64,000 bases of DNA from Labia minor (lineage: Eukaryota > Arthropoda > Insecta > Dermaptera > Spongiphoridae). Of this stretch, positions 12,307 to 25,605 are shown piece by piece (within the stretch, counting starts at the first letter, position 1; every line of letters starts with the position of its first letter). The position numbers and the translations under genes are program-made. A model generated the notes under the pieces. It did no database searches. It was not told the DNA's origin and was given only the letters and a program-made list of their open reading frames with translations. The stretch spans positions 39,087,787-39,151,786 of the forward strand of contig OY720346.1 of the NCBI GenBank assembly GCA_963082975.1. Direction: 5' to 3'.

Positions 12307-13529
12307 TTTTCTTCTCCCTCACACTCTTCAAATATTTAAATAATTATGTTTTGGATTTTTTTTTATTTTCTTTTTTATATAGGTATATTGGTAAATATTC
12401 TAAACTATAAACTATATAAAATATTATTTTTTCATATTTTTTGTTTTGTTTTACTATTTGTTTAGATTCAATTTATACATAAATCTTAATATTTGTTTAT
12501 GAAGCTACCATAAATAGATTATTTTTTTTCTACCTCAGATCCTTTAATCTGCTGTTCTTACTATAAAGAAAGATTTATGAAACCATGTGTAAAGTATAAA
12601 CATCGACACACAAAGGAGGGAGGAGGGGAGAAGGGACGAAAAGGATAAACCAACCAACTTACTCATAAATTTATATTGTATTCTTGTTTTTCTCATCGAA
12701 AATAAAAAAACATGATTGAAAATTTTACCGGAATCGATCATCAATTCACGATTTCTATTCCCTTTTACATTGATTTGATTAATTTTTTTTTTTTTATTTA
12801 TTGAATGAAAGGTAGGGGGATCGAGAGTATTAGCGGAAAGGGGGAAGACTCCATTAAGTGTGAAACTTATTGGCAAGATAAAAATTTAATTATCTTCCAA
12901 GTTTATGTTGGATGTATTTAAAGGGCACTCTCTCTCTCCCCCTTTCTTTAGAGGGTTGTTTGTCCGTGAGTGCTAATGGGGAAGCCGCAAGCATTGGCCC
13001 ATGCCAATTGCCACCCCCGAGAGGGGTTGTGGCTGTGTTTTCCGGCTTGTGTTTATTCAAGTACTTTTATATATAATGACTCAGCCTGCGATGGTAGGAT
13101 CGATCAAAACGGCTTATACTATATATATATATAAATATATATGTATTCACTTTCATTCCCCCCAAAGAAATACTACAATTTCAGCCTATTTACTCCTTAA
13201 TTAAAGCTTTTATTAATTTACTTTGTTCACTGTAGAACAACCAAAATCGAGTTGTGAGGCTTCGAAAAGTTCACTTGCTGAGGGATTAACTGAATATTGC
13301 ACTCGTGTGTAAACAATCCAAATAGATTGAACATTTTATTTTGTAAGGGAGAATGAAATTTCTATAAAAAAAAAATAACAAAAAGAGGAGATTATATTAT
13401 TATTTATATAGAATTATTTTTATTTATCTTGTCTCTTTTTTTATTTTTTGTTTCTCTTCATATTAAAAACTTTTTTTTTTCTAAAAATCTGTAAATTGGC
13501 TCAATGCTTATCTATTATTATAGAAAAAA
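12307..13529. other. Non-coding stretch with a GC-richer island near 12,950-13,060
   Basis: A pyrimidine run (CTCTCTCTC) at about 12,930 is followed by a unique, GC-richer island with GGGGAAGCCGCAAGC. Short open frames here show no family features. The remainder is AT-rich filler. Confidence 0.45.
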
Positions 13530-14074
13530 TCTAGTGTCTCCACTCGACTATCTCGCAAATTTGAATTGAATTAATTAACATATATTATATTTAAATTAAA
13601 TTTAATTAATTAAATTATAAATTAAAATTAATAATTAATATTTATTAAACCAACGCGTGTTTGGGTCTTTGTTGATAGCACCATGTCACATACTGGCGCG
13701 TGATTAGCAGTACTTTCAGCGATTCAATCAAGCTGAAATTCTATATATATTAGTTTTATACAATTTTTAATCATGTGAAAAACTATCAAACATATATCTT
13801 TAATTTTTACGGTCAGTTTAGAAGAACAAAATATGAAAACGTGGTAGGTAATGGTCCTCTTTCGAATTTCTCAAAAGTTGATAGAAAACTACGAATTTTG
13901 AATAATACCCGTGTACCGAATTTCATTATTCTAGCTCAAACCGTTTTTGCGTAATCTTGTCTACATACATAAAGAGAGTGTGTGTGAGAGAGAGAGAGAT
14001 TTTTCTTAACCTTAGTAAAAATGACACAGGGACCTTCTAAACGTATAAAAACATCAAAATCTCGACATCGAAAT
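13530..14074 (-). mobile_element. Helentron/DINE-like element, copy D (truncated)
   Basis: The 3' end with hairpin and the inverted repeat (ACTATCTCGC on the + strand) is at 13530-13560; the conserved core and a GA/GT microsatellite (about 13977-14000) follow in reverse. About 45 bp of the other terminus are missing, and the sequence stops at CGACATCGAAA before running into T-rich DNA. It is more diverged from copies C and E than they are from each other. Confidence 0.78.
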
Positions 14075-17000
14075 ATTTTTTTTTTAATACTTCATTAAAT
14101 CAATTTTTTACTTTGTGTTTATAAAAGAATATAAATATAGATATAGTATAAAGTATAAATATTAAAAAAATTAAAATTATACAAAATTACTATTTTTTTT
14201 AATAAATAAATGGTCATTCCTCACATGTATCTAGTAGAACCTTATTAGTCGAACTTTGACATTAAATAAAATAATAAATAAAAAAAAATGTATGTATTTT
14301 AGATTAAAATTTATTAGCAAAATCCTTTTTTTCTAAGAGAAGCATGGGAGGCTTAAGCTCAAAAAATTCTGGAAACTCCATCTCCTTTTCTTGATTTCTT
14401 AACTATATATATAAATATATAATATTTTTTCACGACCCCCCCTCTACCTCTTAAGAAATATTTCCGTCTCTCTCTATCTCTCATTCTATACTTATATATA
14501 TATATATATAAAGCAAAAAAGGTAAAGAGGTCGGTCAATACATTCACCGAACGCGGTTTTGCCACTCGGCAGGATTTCAGTTTCTTTTCCAAAGTGAATG
14601 AGCTCGACACAAGGGGTGGAAATCTCCCTTACCCGATTCCATTTTATCCTGGTTTCAAACTCCCCCTCACTCCTCGGTTGTATGCCGAGGTTTGCCTTCT
14701 TCTTCCTTTTCGTTCCACGCTCATTTCCTCTGCGACGACGATGGCGACACTCTTTCTCTCTCTCTCGGGTTTGTCAAGGCCCTTTTGCCATCCCCCAGGG
14801 ACAACGCCCTCACGTGCTACCCCCGCCAGTCTAATAAAACGAAGCTTTATCGAGTTGACATACACCAACTCAAACACAGACAGCCCATCACACTGAAACA
14901 TTTACTACAAATACTCGGAGATGAACGACATCTCTTCTACCGAAGCTAAAAGTAAAGTTCTTCCCTCAAAAATCACCTACGTGAATTTATCTTTTATATC
15001 GAATAAATAAAAAAATTGTATCCCTATCGACGAGACTCCAAATTGTTAATATCATCTTTTTATTATTAAATGAAAATTTAAATTCACCAAATAATTTATT
15101 ATTAAAATATTTATATTTATTTTTAAAATATTTTTATTCATATTAAATCTCTAAAAATTAAATTACTCTTTCATGCTTATGTTCTGATAGTAAAATTTTA
15201 CATCTATTATTCATTGAAATGAACAAATTCTTTCTACAGTGTTTTAGAATGTTACAAAATTGAAAATTTAGTACATATAATATAAAGATTTTATCTTTAA
15301 TAAAAAATAAAAGTATTCGATTCATTTTAGTTGTAAATTCAGTACAGAGAGTAAACATTTTCTTACTTATATAAATAAATTCATAGAATCCTGTTCTATA
15401 TCTAGATCTTGAATTGAAATAGGAGGAATTTTCATTTTTCATCGTGACTCGATAAGTCTGATTTAAAAAATACAACATACAAAAAAATATCAATTCTCCC
15501 TTTTATTCGTATCTTGCTTACTATAAAAAACTTGTTAAATAAACTCACAATTCAATAGATCACGTTTCCGCATTCATATTCGATTAGCATAAACTACAAC
15601 AGTAACAAATAAATCACCACTTTGTCATATTTTTTTTATTGAAAAATAAAACATACAATCTGAGAGTTAATTGGAGGGCATTAGTTAATACACATATTTA
15701 TTTAATAATTGCTTTTTCCAAGAGAAATTTAAATAAAATAAATATAGACAAACATTAACTCTATTTTTATAAATTTTATTTTATTCTTATTAATAGATAT
15801 CAAACTACATAATTTCCGTCGTATGTATGTGTTGTCTGTAACATTATGAAGTTAGTTACAAATTCAGTTTAAACTTAAATTGCAAACACCGTTTGCAACG
15901 GGTTCGTCTAGTATAGATATAAGTATATATATATGAATGATATATGATTTGATATGTGATTATTATTGTATTTTCTAAAAATGTCATCAGCGACATCTAA
16001 CGAATCTCTCAACATTTCAAAGAATATATTTTCATATTGATATTTAATTTCTTATTTGTTTCACTAATTATTATTTTTATTCTATTATAATAAAATAAAT
16101 TATATCAAAACATAAAAAGTATATGATCATAGCATTATTATATGAATAACTTAACATTTATTAATAATAGTATATTTCAATCTATTAAATCACAACAAAT
16201 ACTTATTTTAGTTGATGAAAATCAAATTAATTAATAATAAGTTGTACCAAATGGTTTTCTAAGATGATCATATATAAAGAAAAAATATATATAAAATATG
16301 ATATTAAGGTTAAGTGAATTTTAATATATTTGCTTGCTCATTCTCATGTTTCTTAGATATTGACTTTGTAATTAATATCTTTTTAAAAAATCAATTGGCA
16401 CATTATGTTAATGAGTATTTTAATTTATCAATGAGACCGCAACATTTATTGGGCATTCTTTTATTTATTCCATTTCATATTCCAAACAATTTAGCTCATT
16501 CATTTTCAATTGAGACTAATTTCATACTAATTGATAATATTATTTGAAGATATCTCCATGTTTTAAATACAATTTCAAATCAATTATCTCTAATTATATT
16601 TTACCATTAAAAAAAAAATATTTTTAAGTTTGAATCAATTACTCAGCCCATGATCCTTAAAAATTATCTCCTTTTTCAATTTTCTTATTATACCCACTTC
16701 CCCATATACCCTTTCTCTTGAATAATATTATCAATAAATTGATTATAAATTTCGCTATTGTGAAATATGTCTGTGTTATTGATGAAAAGAATTCTATTGC
16801 TCCCTTCCCTTAAATTAATTGTATGTAATATACATGCACAGAAGTATAAATGTTCACTCCCCTAAGGCCATACATCAATTACTCTGTATGAATAAACATT
16901 CTGTTTTTGAACGCACTTTCTCATAATCGATTTGACCACTTGATCATATCTCCTTCTAAATAAATTGCCCTTTTTATTATCATCGAACGGCTTTTTATTA

Positions 17001-17530
17001 ATTTCCATCAATAAATGAAAGAGGTTTTTGGAAATGTATATTTTAAAATTGAATTAACGAATTTTTAAATAATATACGAGTACCTTTAATGTAATGAACA
17101 AAACATTTATATACATATTATATATATATTATATAAACCCAACTTATATATTATTTGTAAATCTATTTTTAAACGGCAATTAAAAATATACATTTAAATA
17201 TAATTAAAATATAATTCAATTCTGCATCTTTATTTAATTAATTGGAATATTAATATTAAATAATCATCTCTGTATGATTATATATGAAATAAATATAATA
17301 TATATATATATATCTTGTTTATATAAAAGACAAATGAATATAGTTATTTTTAAGATGTTTTTAATATTAATAATATAATAATCATCAGAGCATTGATATT
17401 AATTGAATGTTATTATTAGTAATAGCTCTCCTGCATGTTGTTTTTAGTCGGTGGTGAACCAAGCAATGTTCTCCTTGTATGTCCAAAACTTAACCCTCGA
17501 ATTTTTCTTAAGACATTTTATTTGTTCCAG
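14075..17530. other. Non-coding stretch upstream of the first recognised scribbler-type exon
   Basis: Mostly AT-rich. A distinct GC-richer island lies at about 14,575-14,900 and is open in several frames on both strands, with no protein family I recognise; it may be an untranslated exon or a regulatory element. A tract at about 15,810-15,940 (GTTTGCAACGGGTTCGTCTA then TATA repeats) looks like the tail of an interspersed repeat. The rest shows nothing further. Confidence 0.45.
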
Positions 17531-20500
17531 GCGTACTTGTAGTGAACGTGACATGGCGTGGCAAAACATACGTGGGCACTCTCCTCGACTGCACAAGACA
17601 CGATTGGGCCCCTCCTAGGTAAGCTTTTAGCTTAATGAAACAATCGAAACATACTTTCCATTTTATTCTATACTAATATCTTTCTTATTAATTATACTAT
17701 TCAAAATAAATAATAAAAAAAAAAAATTCTAACAAGATTGAATTAAATTTATGTAATAACAGATAAAATTAAACTTCATAAAAGAAACTAATATTCTTTG
17801 TATAGAAGATCCCATTTTAAAGACCGTAATAATTTTTTTTTTAAGTATTTAAGTTATTTTTTCCTAGATATTTTTGTCAGTCATGAGAAATGTTTATTTG
17901 GCATATTCTCAAATGATTTGCCTATATTTATAAAATTAGAAAACTTTTACAGATTTTATTTAAATGTTTATCAATAGAAATAAATTAATTTAATTAAATT
18001 AAATTTCTTTTATATAATTCTTATACAAGTTGTTTTTATTTTGAAGGTTTTGTGATTCTCCGACAAGCGATCTTGACGCTAGAGTTCCTAAAGGTCGTGG
18101 AAAGAGAGGACGTGCAGCAGCGGCAGCGGCAGCAGCAGCCGCAGCGGCTGCGGCAGCTGCTTCGTCACCAAATAGTGATTTAAGTAATTTTACAGAAACT
18201 AGATCTTCAGTGCATTCAAAATTACGCAATGGAGGTGCAAAAGGACGAAGAGGAACTGGGACAGGCGGTGGTTCAGGAGGAAATTCGAATAGTGGAAGTG
18301 GAGGAACATCCACTCCAGGTACATCATCTCCTACACCTTTTATTCCACCACGATCCGAGACAGGAAATAATAAAAGAAAGTCTTCAAGGACTCCTGATGA
18401 TGACTCTGCTAAAAGATCGAAATCCAATAATACTTCGAATGCCTCAAATAATGCAACTACAACATGTTCACCTCCTGCCTCTCCGGTTTTATTAGAATGC
18501 CCCGAGCCAAATTGTTCAAAGAAATATAAGCATATCAATGGTCTAAAATATCATCAGTCACATGCACATGGTTCACCTGATGAAGATGAAATTAAAGAAC
18601 AAAGTTTAAGTGAGAATGATGAAAGTAATGCAGAAGCTCCTAGTCCTGCGGACAAATCGCCAGAAAAGTCTGACCCTATACAACCTATTCGTAAAGAAGA
18701 ACCTAATACTCCGACACAAACAGTCACCTCTGCTCCTCCTCCTGTTCCTCCATCGAATACTGTAGCAACCACAACGGATCCTGCCCCTCCTTCCGAGCCT
18801 ACAACCCCAACAACTCCTGATCCACCTAAACCTATCTCTAAACCTCCAGGTGTTCTTCGATTTGGTCAGACGGAAGAAATTCCTGTATTTTGTCAAAATA
18901 AGCCACCTGTCCCTCCTCCACCACCCCCTCCTCCTCCCTTACCTACAACAGTCTCTTCAAATACTACTCCTGCCTCAGCAGCTCCTCCCACATCAACGAC
19001 AGTTTCTATGCCTGTCCCACCTCCTCCTCAATTTAAAGTTAAACCTACCTCAGCTTTAATGCCAGATGATAAAAAAGAAAGGGCAAAAATTGCTGCGCAC
19101 AAAAAGAAATCAAGAAAGTCCCCAGCTGGAAGTCCACATCCTCAACCTGACCATGGGTCATTTGGAATGGATGCTTCGGGACGAGAAGATGTACAAAGTC
19201 CTGCATATTCAGATATTTCTGATGATACAGCGCCTACTCTTGAAGCTGACCCACCAGAACCAAAACCTAAACCAGCGGCTGTGCAAACAGATAAGAAACC
19301 AACTGGTCAAGAACCAGCAGGTCCTCCAGTCACGACTCCTACCACACATGGCATACCCCACTATGGCATGTACCAATTTTATGGTCAACCTCCTTACCTA
19401 GTATCCTCAGTGGATGGAAAAGCCAAAGAGACCGAAAATAAGGCCTCAGAACCAAAACCTGAGCCTAAAGATAAGGATCCACCTCCTCAAGAATTTCAGC
19501 AAAAATTGCATTATTATCCTTATGGTTATAGTTATCCATATAATATGGAAACGTATCCATTGGCTGTACCTGATGACAAAGTGGCAAAAGAGCAACAAGC
19601 AGCAGCCGCGGCCGCCGCAGCCGCAGCCGCTGCTGCAGCAGCAGCGGCGGCAGCGGCAGCTGCTCAACCTCCCGCTAAAGAAGAAAAGTCTCCAAGCCCA
19701 GCTGATCATGCTCAAAATACAGCACCAAAAGTTTCATCGTTGCCACCCGCACCGAGTCCTATTCAAGTGCCAACTCCTGGGAAACCCAAACCACCTGAAC
19801 CTCCTCAAACGATTAAAGATAAACATCAGAATGATAATCATCAAATTCTTAAAGAATCAATTGAAATGAAAAATCAGATGAATCCTTATGTTTATGCGAG
19901 GCAACCAACTGCACCTCCTGGAAGTCATCCAGAAGATTTCCGAAGATATTATGTCTTTCCTGAACAACAACAGCAACCACCACAACAACCGCAACCACCA
20001 CCAAGGCGCAAAGATGGTCCTGTAAGTTGAAAAATTATTTATAATAAATTTATAAAATAACACGTATTATTAATGTATTTTTAATTCGTTTTCTTTTCTA
20101 TTTTGTTTTAGCCTGATAATAAAGGACCTTCTAACCAACAAACTAAAGTGGGAACACCTAATCAAAGTCATACCAAACATAAAGACAAATTGGAAGAGAA
20201 AAAAGAAGAAAAAATATCAAAACCTCCTGTGGCTCAAGAAGGAGTGAAACCGACAATGGAAACACAAGGCCCACCTCCTCCTCCAACATCATCGTATGCT
20301 TATATTCATCCAGGATATATGCAACCGCCTCATTATGGAGCCATGTCATATGATCCTGGTAGTAATATGTACAGAAGTTTAAATTCAATGCTTGTCCCAG
20401 GACCTTACGGTGCAAATCCCTATTTGCATCCATCAATACCCGCGCGTTACCACGCACCCGAAGATCTCTCTCGATCACCATCAGGGCCAACCAAAGCCCT

Positions 20501-21119
20501 AGACCTTCTTCAACATCATGCGAGTCAATATTATTCTTCACATAAAATTCATGAACTCCAAGAACGAGCTTTGAAATCCCCAACGCCAAAAGGCGGTGGC
20601 CCTGCCCCGGGGGGTTCCCCTAGTGCAGCTGGTGCTCCTGTCCCTGGTCAACAACGACCTCCCAGTGGTGGTGGTGCTCCTCCTGGTGCTCCACCATCTA
20701 GTGCGCCCGGAAACGGAAATGGACAAAGTGCAAATGCTGTTGCAGCAGCCGCAGCCGCAGCAGCTTCTGGTACTCCTGGTGCGGGAGCCCCTAATGGAGG
20801 CGGTGGAAACACCAGTGGAAACCCAAGCGGTGGGAAATCGGCATCGGATGGTGGTAAAGAGACAAGATCTCCACCACCTCAGCGACATGTGCATACCCAC
20901 CACCATACCCATGTGGGTCTAGGATACCCGATCCTGGCTAGCAATTATCCAGGGCCCTACGGAGGTAAGCCGATGGTGCGACCCTGACAGTAGGCGCCCC
21001 AGCGCCTTCTAGGCGTTTAACCCATTTTTGTACACCATATTGGTGCGTCCACTTCTCGGCTCCGCTCGTATTTTGTTACCAAATTATAACGCCCAAGCCT
21101 ATCTATAAACATACATAGA

Positions 21120-21151
<32 letters not shown>

Positions 21152-24100
21152 AATATGTATGTATTTATGTATATCGTATATATATTATATGATATGATAT
21201 ATATATATTTAAATATTAGAATTTCTTATTTTACTAGATAAGTCTGTGATATCTCTTGTGGCATTAATAGTGTGGCCGATAAAGAACAGAATTTCGATAA
21301 TCATTTTTTAATATACTTTCTGTTTGCTTAAGTGTAAGGACCGTCTCATTTGTGACTAATTTTTTTAAATCTCCTATTTAATACTTATATCTTATGTGAC
21401 ACACACTTGATGCTCATTTAAAATACATTCTACGATGTTGTTTTTTTATATTTAATACTAATTTTCACTAATTATTTAATAAATTGATTTATACTTGGTG
21501 AAACTTTTCACATTATGAATCTATCTATCGAAAATTAATAAAAACTAATGAAATAAGTATCAAATTTAAAAAAAAAATGATAAAATTTCTCTTAAGTAAA
21601 TGATATTTCTAAATCTATCAAAATCCAGATCTAAACTTTATTAATATGTTTTATTGATTTATGAAAAAATCAAATTATTAATTTTGAATTTTATTTAAAA
21701 ACAAAAATTAATTTTTTTAAAATTAGAAACTCTTGAGATGGATTCATTAAATATTATATAAAAAAAAGTATAAATAAGTAAAACAATTTAATAAGCACAT
21801 TTATTATTCTTAATTATTAGTAAAAATTAAAAAAAATAAATAGTTTTGTTAATTTTGTATGAAAAAGGATATCTTTTAATCTTTTCGAGCGAGCAGTTCT
21901 GTATAATATATATATATATATTTATATGTGTATATATATAGTATAAAATTTAATCCTAACTTATCGCCAAATAAAATGCACTCAGTGTTTTTTAGTCTTC
22001 CATTCAACAATTATTGAGAAATTTTTTTATTTAATTAATTTTCTTAACGAATTAAATGAATACCCAGTACAATATATATTATTATATTAAATTATTGTTT
22101 TGTTTTTTTTTAATTTATTTTCCATCTGTGCCACATGTTTATAAAATCGAGCCATCTGAAGTGCAATGCGATTGATTATCATTATTTTTTTTTTTTTAAT
22201 TTATTTATTATTTTTCTCTTTTTGTTTTGTTTTAGAAAATAAATTCTATACCTCGAAAAGAAACAAAAAAGAAAATGAATAATTAATTATAAAAAGTAAA
22301 AAGAATTCATTAAAAATTGATCGAAAAGAAATCAGAGAAAATAACAAAATATTCATAGCAGATTCTGATTAGCTTGACGCGATTAACATTGCACATAATA
22401 ATAATTAAAATTGATTAATAAAAACAACATTGATGACATTGACAAACCAGTAATGATATAAAAAATTAACATAGGGAAAATAATTGAAACACACAGACAT
22501 AGGTTTTTTTTTTGTCGAATCTTAATTTATTCCGAGGTGTGTTTTTTTTAATATACTAATTTTATTTTATTTTATTGAATTCGGAACACATCTTATCTGT
22601 GCTTTAATAACCTGATGATGCTTGTTGTGTGTGTCAAAGGTGGGTTGGGCAAACAAGTCTCTATGTCTGTGCGATTTTTGTGTGTATGTTTGAATTTCTG
22701 CGGCATCCCTCGGGACATTCCAATGTGCAACGATTGATCGTGCAATTTTCATACAAAATACACTTTATTTTTCACTCTGATTAAAAGCAACAAATGTACA
22801 TAATTATCTCTAATATTTAAGTATTATATATGTTCATTTATAATATTAATTATAATCTCATTCATTTATTAATTAATTAATAATAATCTTTAAAAGGGTT
22901 CAAAGAACTCAAAAAGAAAAATATTTTGTTTATGATTATATCCAATGAGATGTTAATTAACAATCCCCCTAGAATTATTGGATTGGAACTGACAGAGAGT
23001 CTTAAAAAGTACAATGTGGATTGAAATTTGAAACATCGAATTGATTCATTATAATCAAAATTATATTTATAAATAATATTTGAAATTTTATGTAAAAAAA
23101 CTTAAATTTTCTTATATATATATATTTATATGTATATGTATATTATCAAAATTATTTTTATTAAGATTATTATTATCATTTTTTATTGTTAATATTATTT
23201 TTTTCATTTTTTTTTTAATAAATATTTTTTTTTAAAATTTACAAAACAAAACATTTTGGATTTGATATTCTCTAAAAAGAAAGTAATTTGAAAAATAACT
23301 ATAATATTTATTCTTAAACTTCCTTCAATTTCAAAAAAAATATTTAAAACTTTTTTTTTTAATAAATAAATTATTTCTTTTTTAGTTTCATTTCCATCAA
23401 TTTTTTTCTCAATTGTGAATTTTCCGAGAATAGTTTTAAAAAAAAGATTTTTTTTTAATTCATATTTCCATAAAAAATAATCTTGTATTATATAAATATA
23501 TATATGTATAAATATATTAATATCTATACATATATATACTATAGGTGATAATAATGAAGACTATCTTAACTTTTAAAGAAAAATTCTGTTAGTTTTTCAT
23601 TTTCCTATATTCTTATATTTCAGCATCTGTGAAATGAGTTACACATTTCAATCGATTATATATATATATATATATAATATAAATTTTTAAAAAAATGTAT
23701 TTTTATTAGTTTTAGAATATTTAATAATAATAATAATAATAATAATAAATATAATGAAAATAAAACGAAGTAGAAAATATTTATTTAAAAATAATTTTAT
23801 AATTTGGGTAATTTGTTATATGTTAATATTTTATATAAATATATATTGTGCTCTTATATCACTGATTCTGAAATATATATATCTAATCAAATATTTTATA
23901 AAATATAAATAATTTTATTGATTATTAATTAATAATAATTTAAAATATGAAAAACTAACTTGTAAATTTTTCATTGTATTATATATACTATATAATTAGT
24001 TTTTTATCTTAAAACTATATTGAAAATGTACTTGAATTTTTTTATTATTTATTAATAATTTTATAGTGAAATTATTTTTGAATTAATTGAAATGTTTTTT

Positions 24101-24419
24101 GTCTTCATTATTTTTTTTTATATTTCTCACTTCATTCTTAATCGATGGACAGTGGGATTCCCCAGGTGTATGCTCGCCCAGAAGTGTGTATGAATGTGTA
24201 TATATATTTATATAAAATTATATAAATATATATATATGTATATTATATAAGTATTTATCAATTTTTTAATATTATTTTTAATGGGTGTTCGGGTAAGATA
24301 ATTCATGAAATAATCGATGGGGAATTCTCTCTTTTTGTGTGTTCGCAGCGGCCGTGTTAGCGAGCCAGCATGCGGCCGCTGTAGCCGCCACGGTTTTACC
24401 ATTCCCACCCACCAAATGA
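17531..24419 (+). CDS. sbb: scribbler/ZNF608-ZNF609-type zinc-finger protein, 3' half of the gene
   Basis: Four coding exons join in frame: 17531-17618, 18047-20021, 20112-20964 and 24349-24419 (TGA at 24417), giving about 994 residues without the N-terminus, whose exons lie upstream or outside the window. The first exon encodes [18 protein letters not shown], the most conserved block of the ZNF608/609/scribbler family, continuing into [13 protein letters not shown] across the splice. A C2H2 finger follows ([19 protein letters not shown], about 18499-18570). The rest is low complexity: Pro-rich segments, two long polyalanine runs and a His-rich [11 protein letters not shown] motif near the end. 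In flies scribbler is a nuclear transcriptional regulator of neural development and behaviour; ZNF609 binds the cohesin loader. The gene faces PRRC1 tail to tail. The family call is firm; the symbol is by homology. Confidence 0.92.
18114..18161 (+). repeat. Polyalanine run 1 in the scribbler-type protein (16 Ala)
   Basis: Sixteen consecutive GCN codons of mixed third base follow GRGKRGR. The codon mixture suggests an old, selected run rather than a fresh trinucleotide expansion. Confidence 0.9.
19599..19664 (+). repeat. Polyalanine run 2 in the scribbler-type protein (22 Ala)
   Basis: Twenty-two consecutive GCN codons using GCA, GCC, GCG and GCT lie between KEQQ and QPPAKEE. Runs above about 20 Ala are close to the length at which expansions in transcription factors become harmful in vertebrates; the mixed codons would stabilise the length. 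Confidence 0.9.
20965..24348 (+). other. Last scribbler intron (3.4 kb), with a short coding read-through
   Basis: The intron starts with the consensus donor GTAAGC and ends TTCGCAG before the last exon. If it is not spliced, translation continues for eight residues (GGKPMVRP) and stops with TGA at 20985-20987; the sequence just after (to about 21,100) is not AT-rich and could be an alternative 3' UTR. The remainder is AT-rich with many TA-repeat tracts and no other exon. Terminal-exon choice could therefore give two C-termini. Confidence 0.75.
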
Positions 24420-25572
24420 ACCATTCACAATCAAAAGCACTCACTCTCTAGAACAAGAACAATTAATCATTATATATATATCTCCATTAATAAGTATATA
24501 TATATATTTAAATAAAATAACCTTCCTTCTAAATAAAAAATAAATAAATAATAAATCATTCCATCGCGATTTTGCGACACTAAAGAGAGCCAGAGGTAGA
24601 AAATAATCATGTTAATAAATCGAAAACAAATAAAAAATAAATAAATATATATATATATATATATATAGAAAGCGAAAGAGAGAAAGAGAGAGAGATTGAA
24701 AGAAAATGAACGAGTCACATGTGGCCAACGAACCTATGTATATCTCAAAGACTTTTACAATCTCAAAATCTGTGTATATAGTGTAAAGACATTTGTCTTA
24801 AAAAAAGAACTTTATATAAAAAAATATATATAATAAAATATATACACATATATGTATAATTATATTTATATATATATGTATATATATATAATTTGTGTAG
24901 ACATAAAAAAAAATTACAAAAAAAAAGAAAAAAAAGAAAGCAAATTTCTTCAACATTATTGTGTATTTTTAATGTTTTTCAATTATTAGAAAATCGCAAA
25001 AAAAATGTTAATTATTTGTCATTATTATAATGCAAAAGTACTTTTTATCAAATAGTACATTTATTTCTGATATATCAACATCTCCATTCCAGTTTTAGTG
25101 GATATGGAGAGTGTACAGTATATAATTCAAAAAGAAATCAAACTTTTATTCTAGAGAGTACGATGGTAGCGATATAATGCTTAGATGAAACCAACCAGGA
25201 GTGGAGATTGGATGATTAGTTGTTTGTTATTTAGTGCCCTCCTAACGTTTGTGTTGGCGGAGCAAAGCGCTTTGCCCCTCCCAAATATTAAAAAAACAGC
25301 CTCAATGTTCTATCACATATTCTAGGGTAAGAAATTGTACAAAAGAGCCTATTTCAATTAAATCACTCAATTGCTAATAGAAAATCCCTCTCAATTTGTC
25401 TTCTCCTTGTAGTTAATAGAATTTATATCTATTTTTTCAGAAACATTTCTTTATATCTTTTTTTGGCTATTTTGTACAAGAGAAATCAAAATCAAAAAAA
25501 AAAAAAGATTTTGTAGAGGAAATTATTTCTTTTTAAATTGATTTGGTTTTTTACATTTTTCTAATCAAAATG

Positions 25573-25605
<33 letters not shown>

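Noticed and set aside
14594..14949. Cluster of overlapping short open frames on both strands
   Set aside because: No family motif, no consistent splice signals, and openness on both strands is explained by local composition. I kept it only as a GC-richer island.
17999..18538. Antisense open frame over the scribbler exon
   Set aside because: It mirrors the Pro/Ala-rich coding exon; the + strand encodes the conserved family domain and finger and splices in frame.
20148..20987. Separate gene starting downstream of 20112
   Set aside because: The frame continues the previous exon in phase across a 90-bp GT-AG intron and carries scribbler-family C-terminal motifs, so it is an exon of the same gene.
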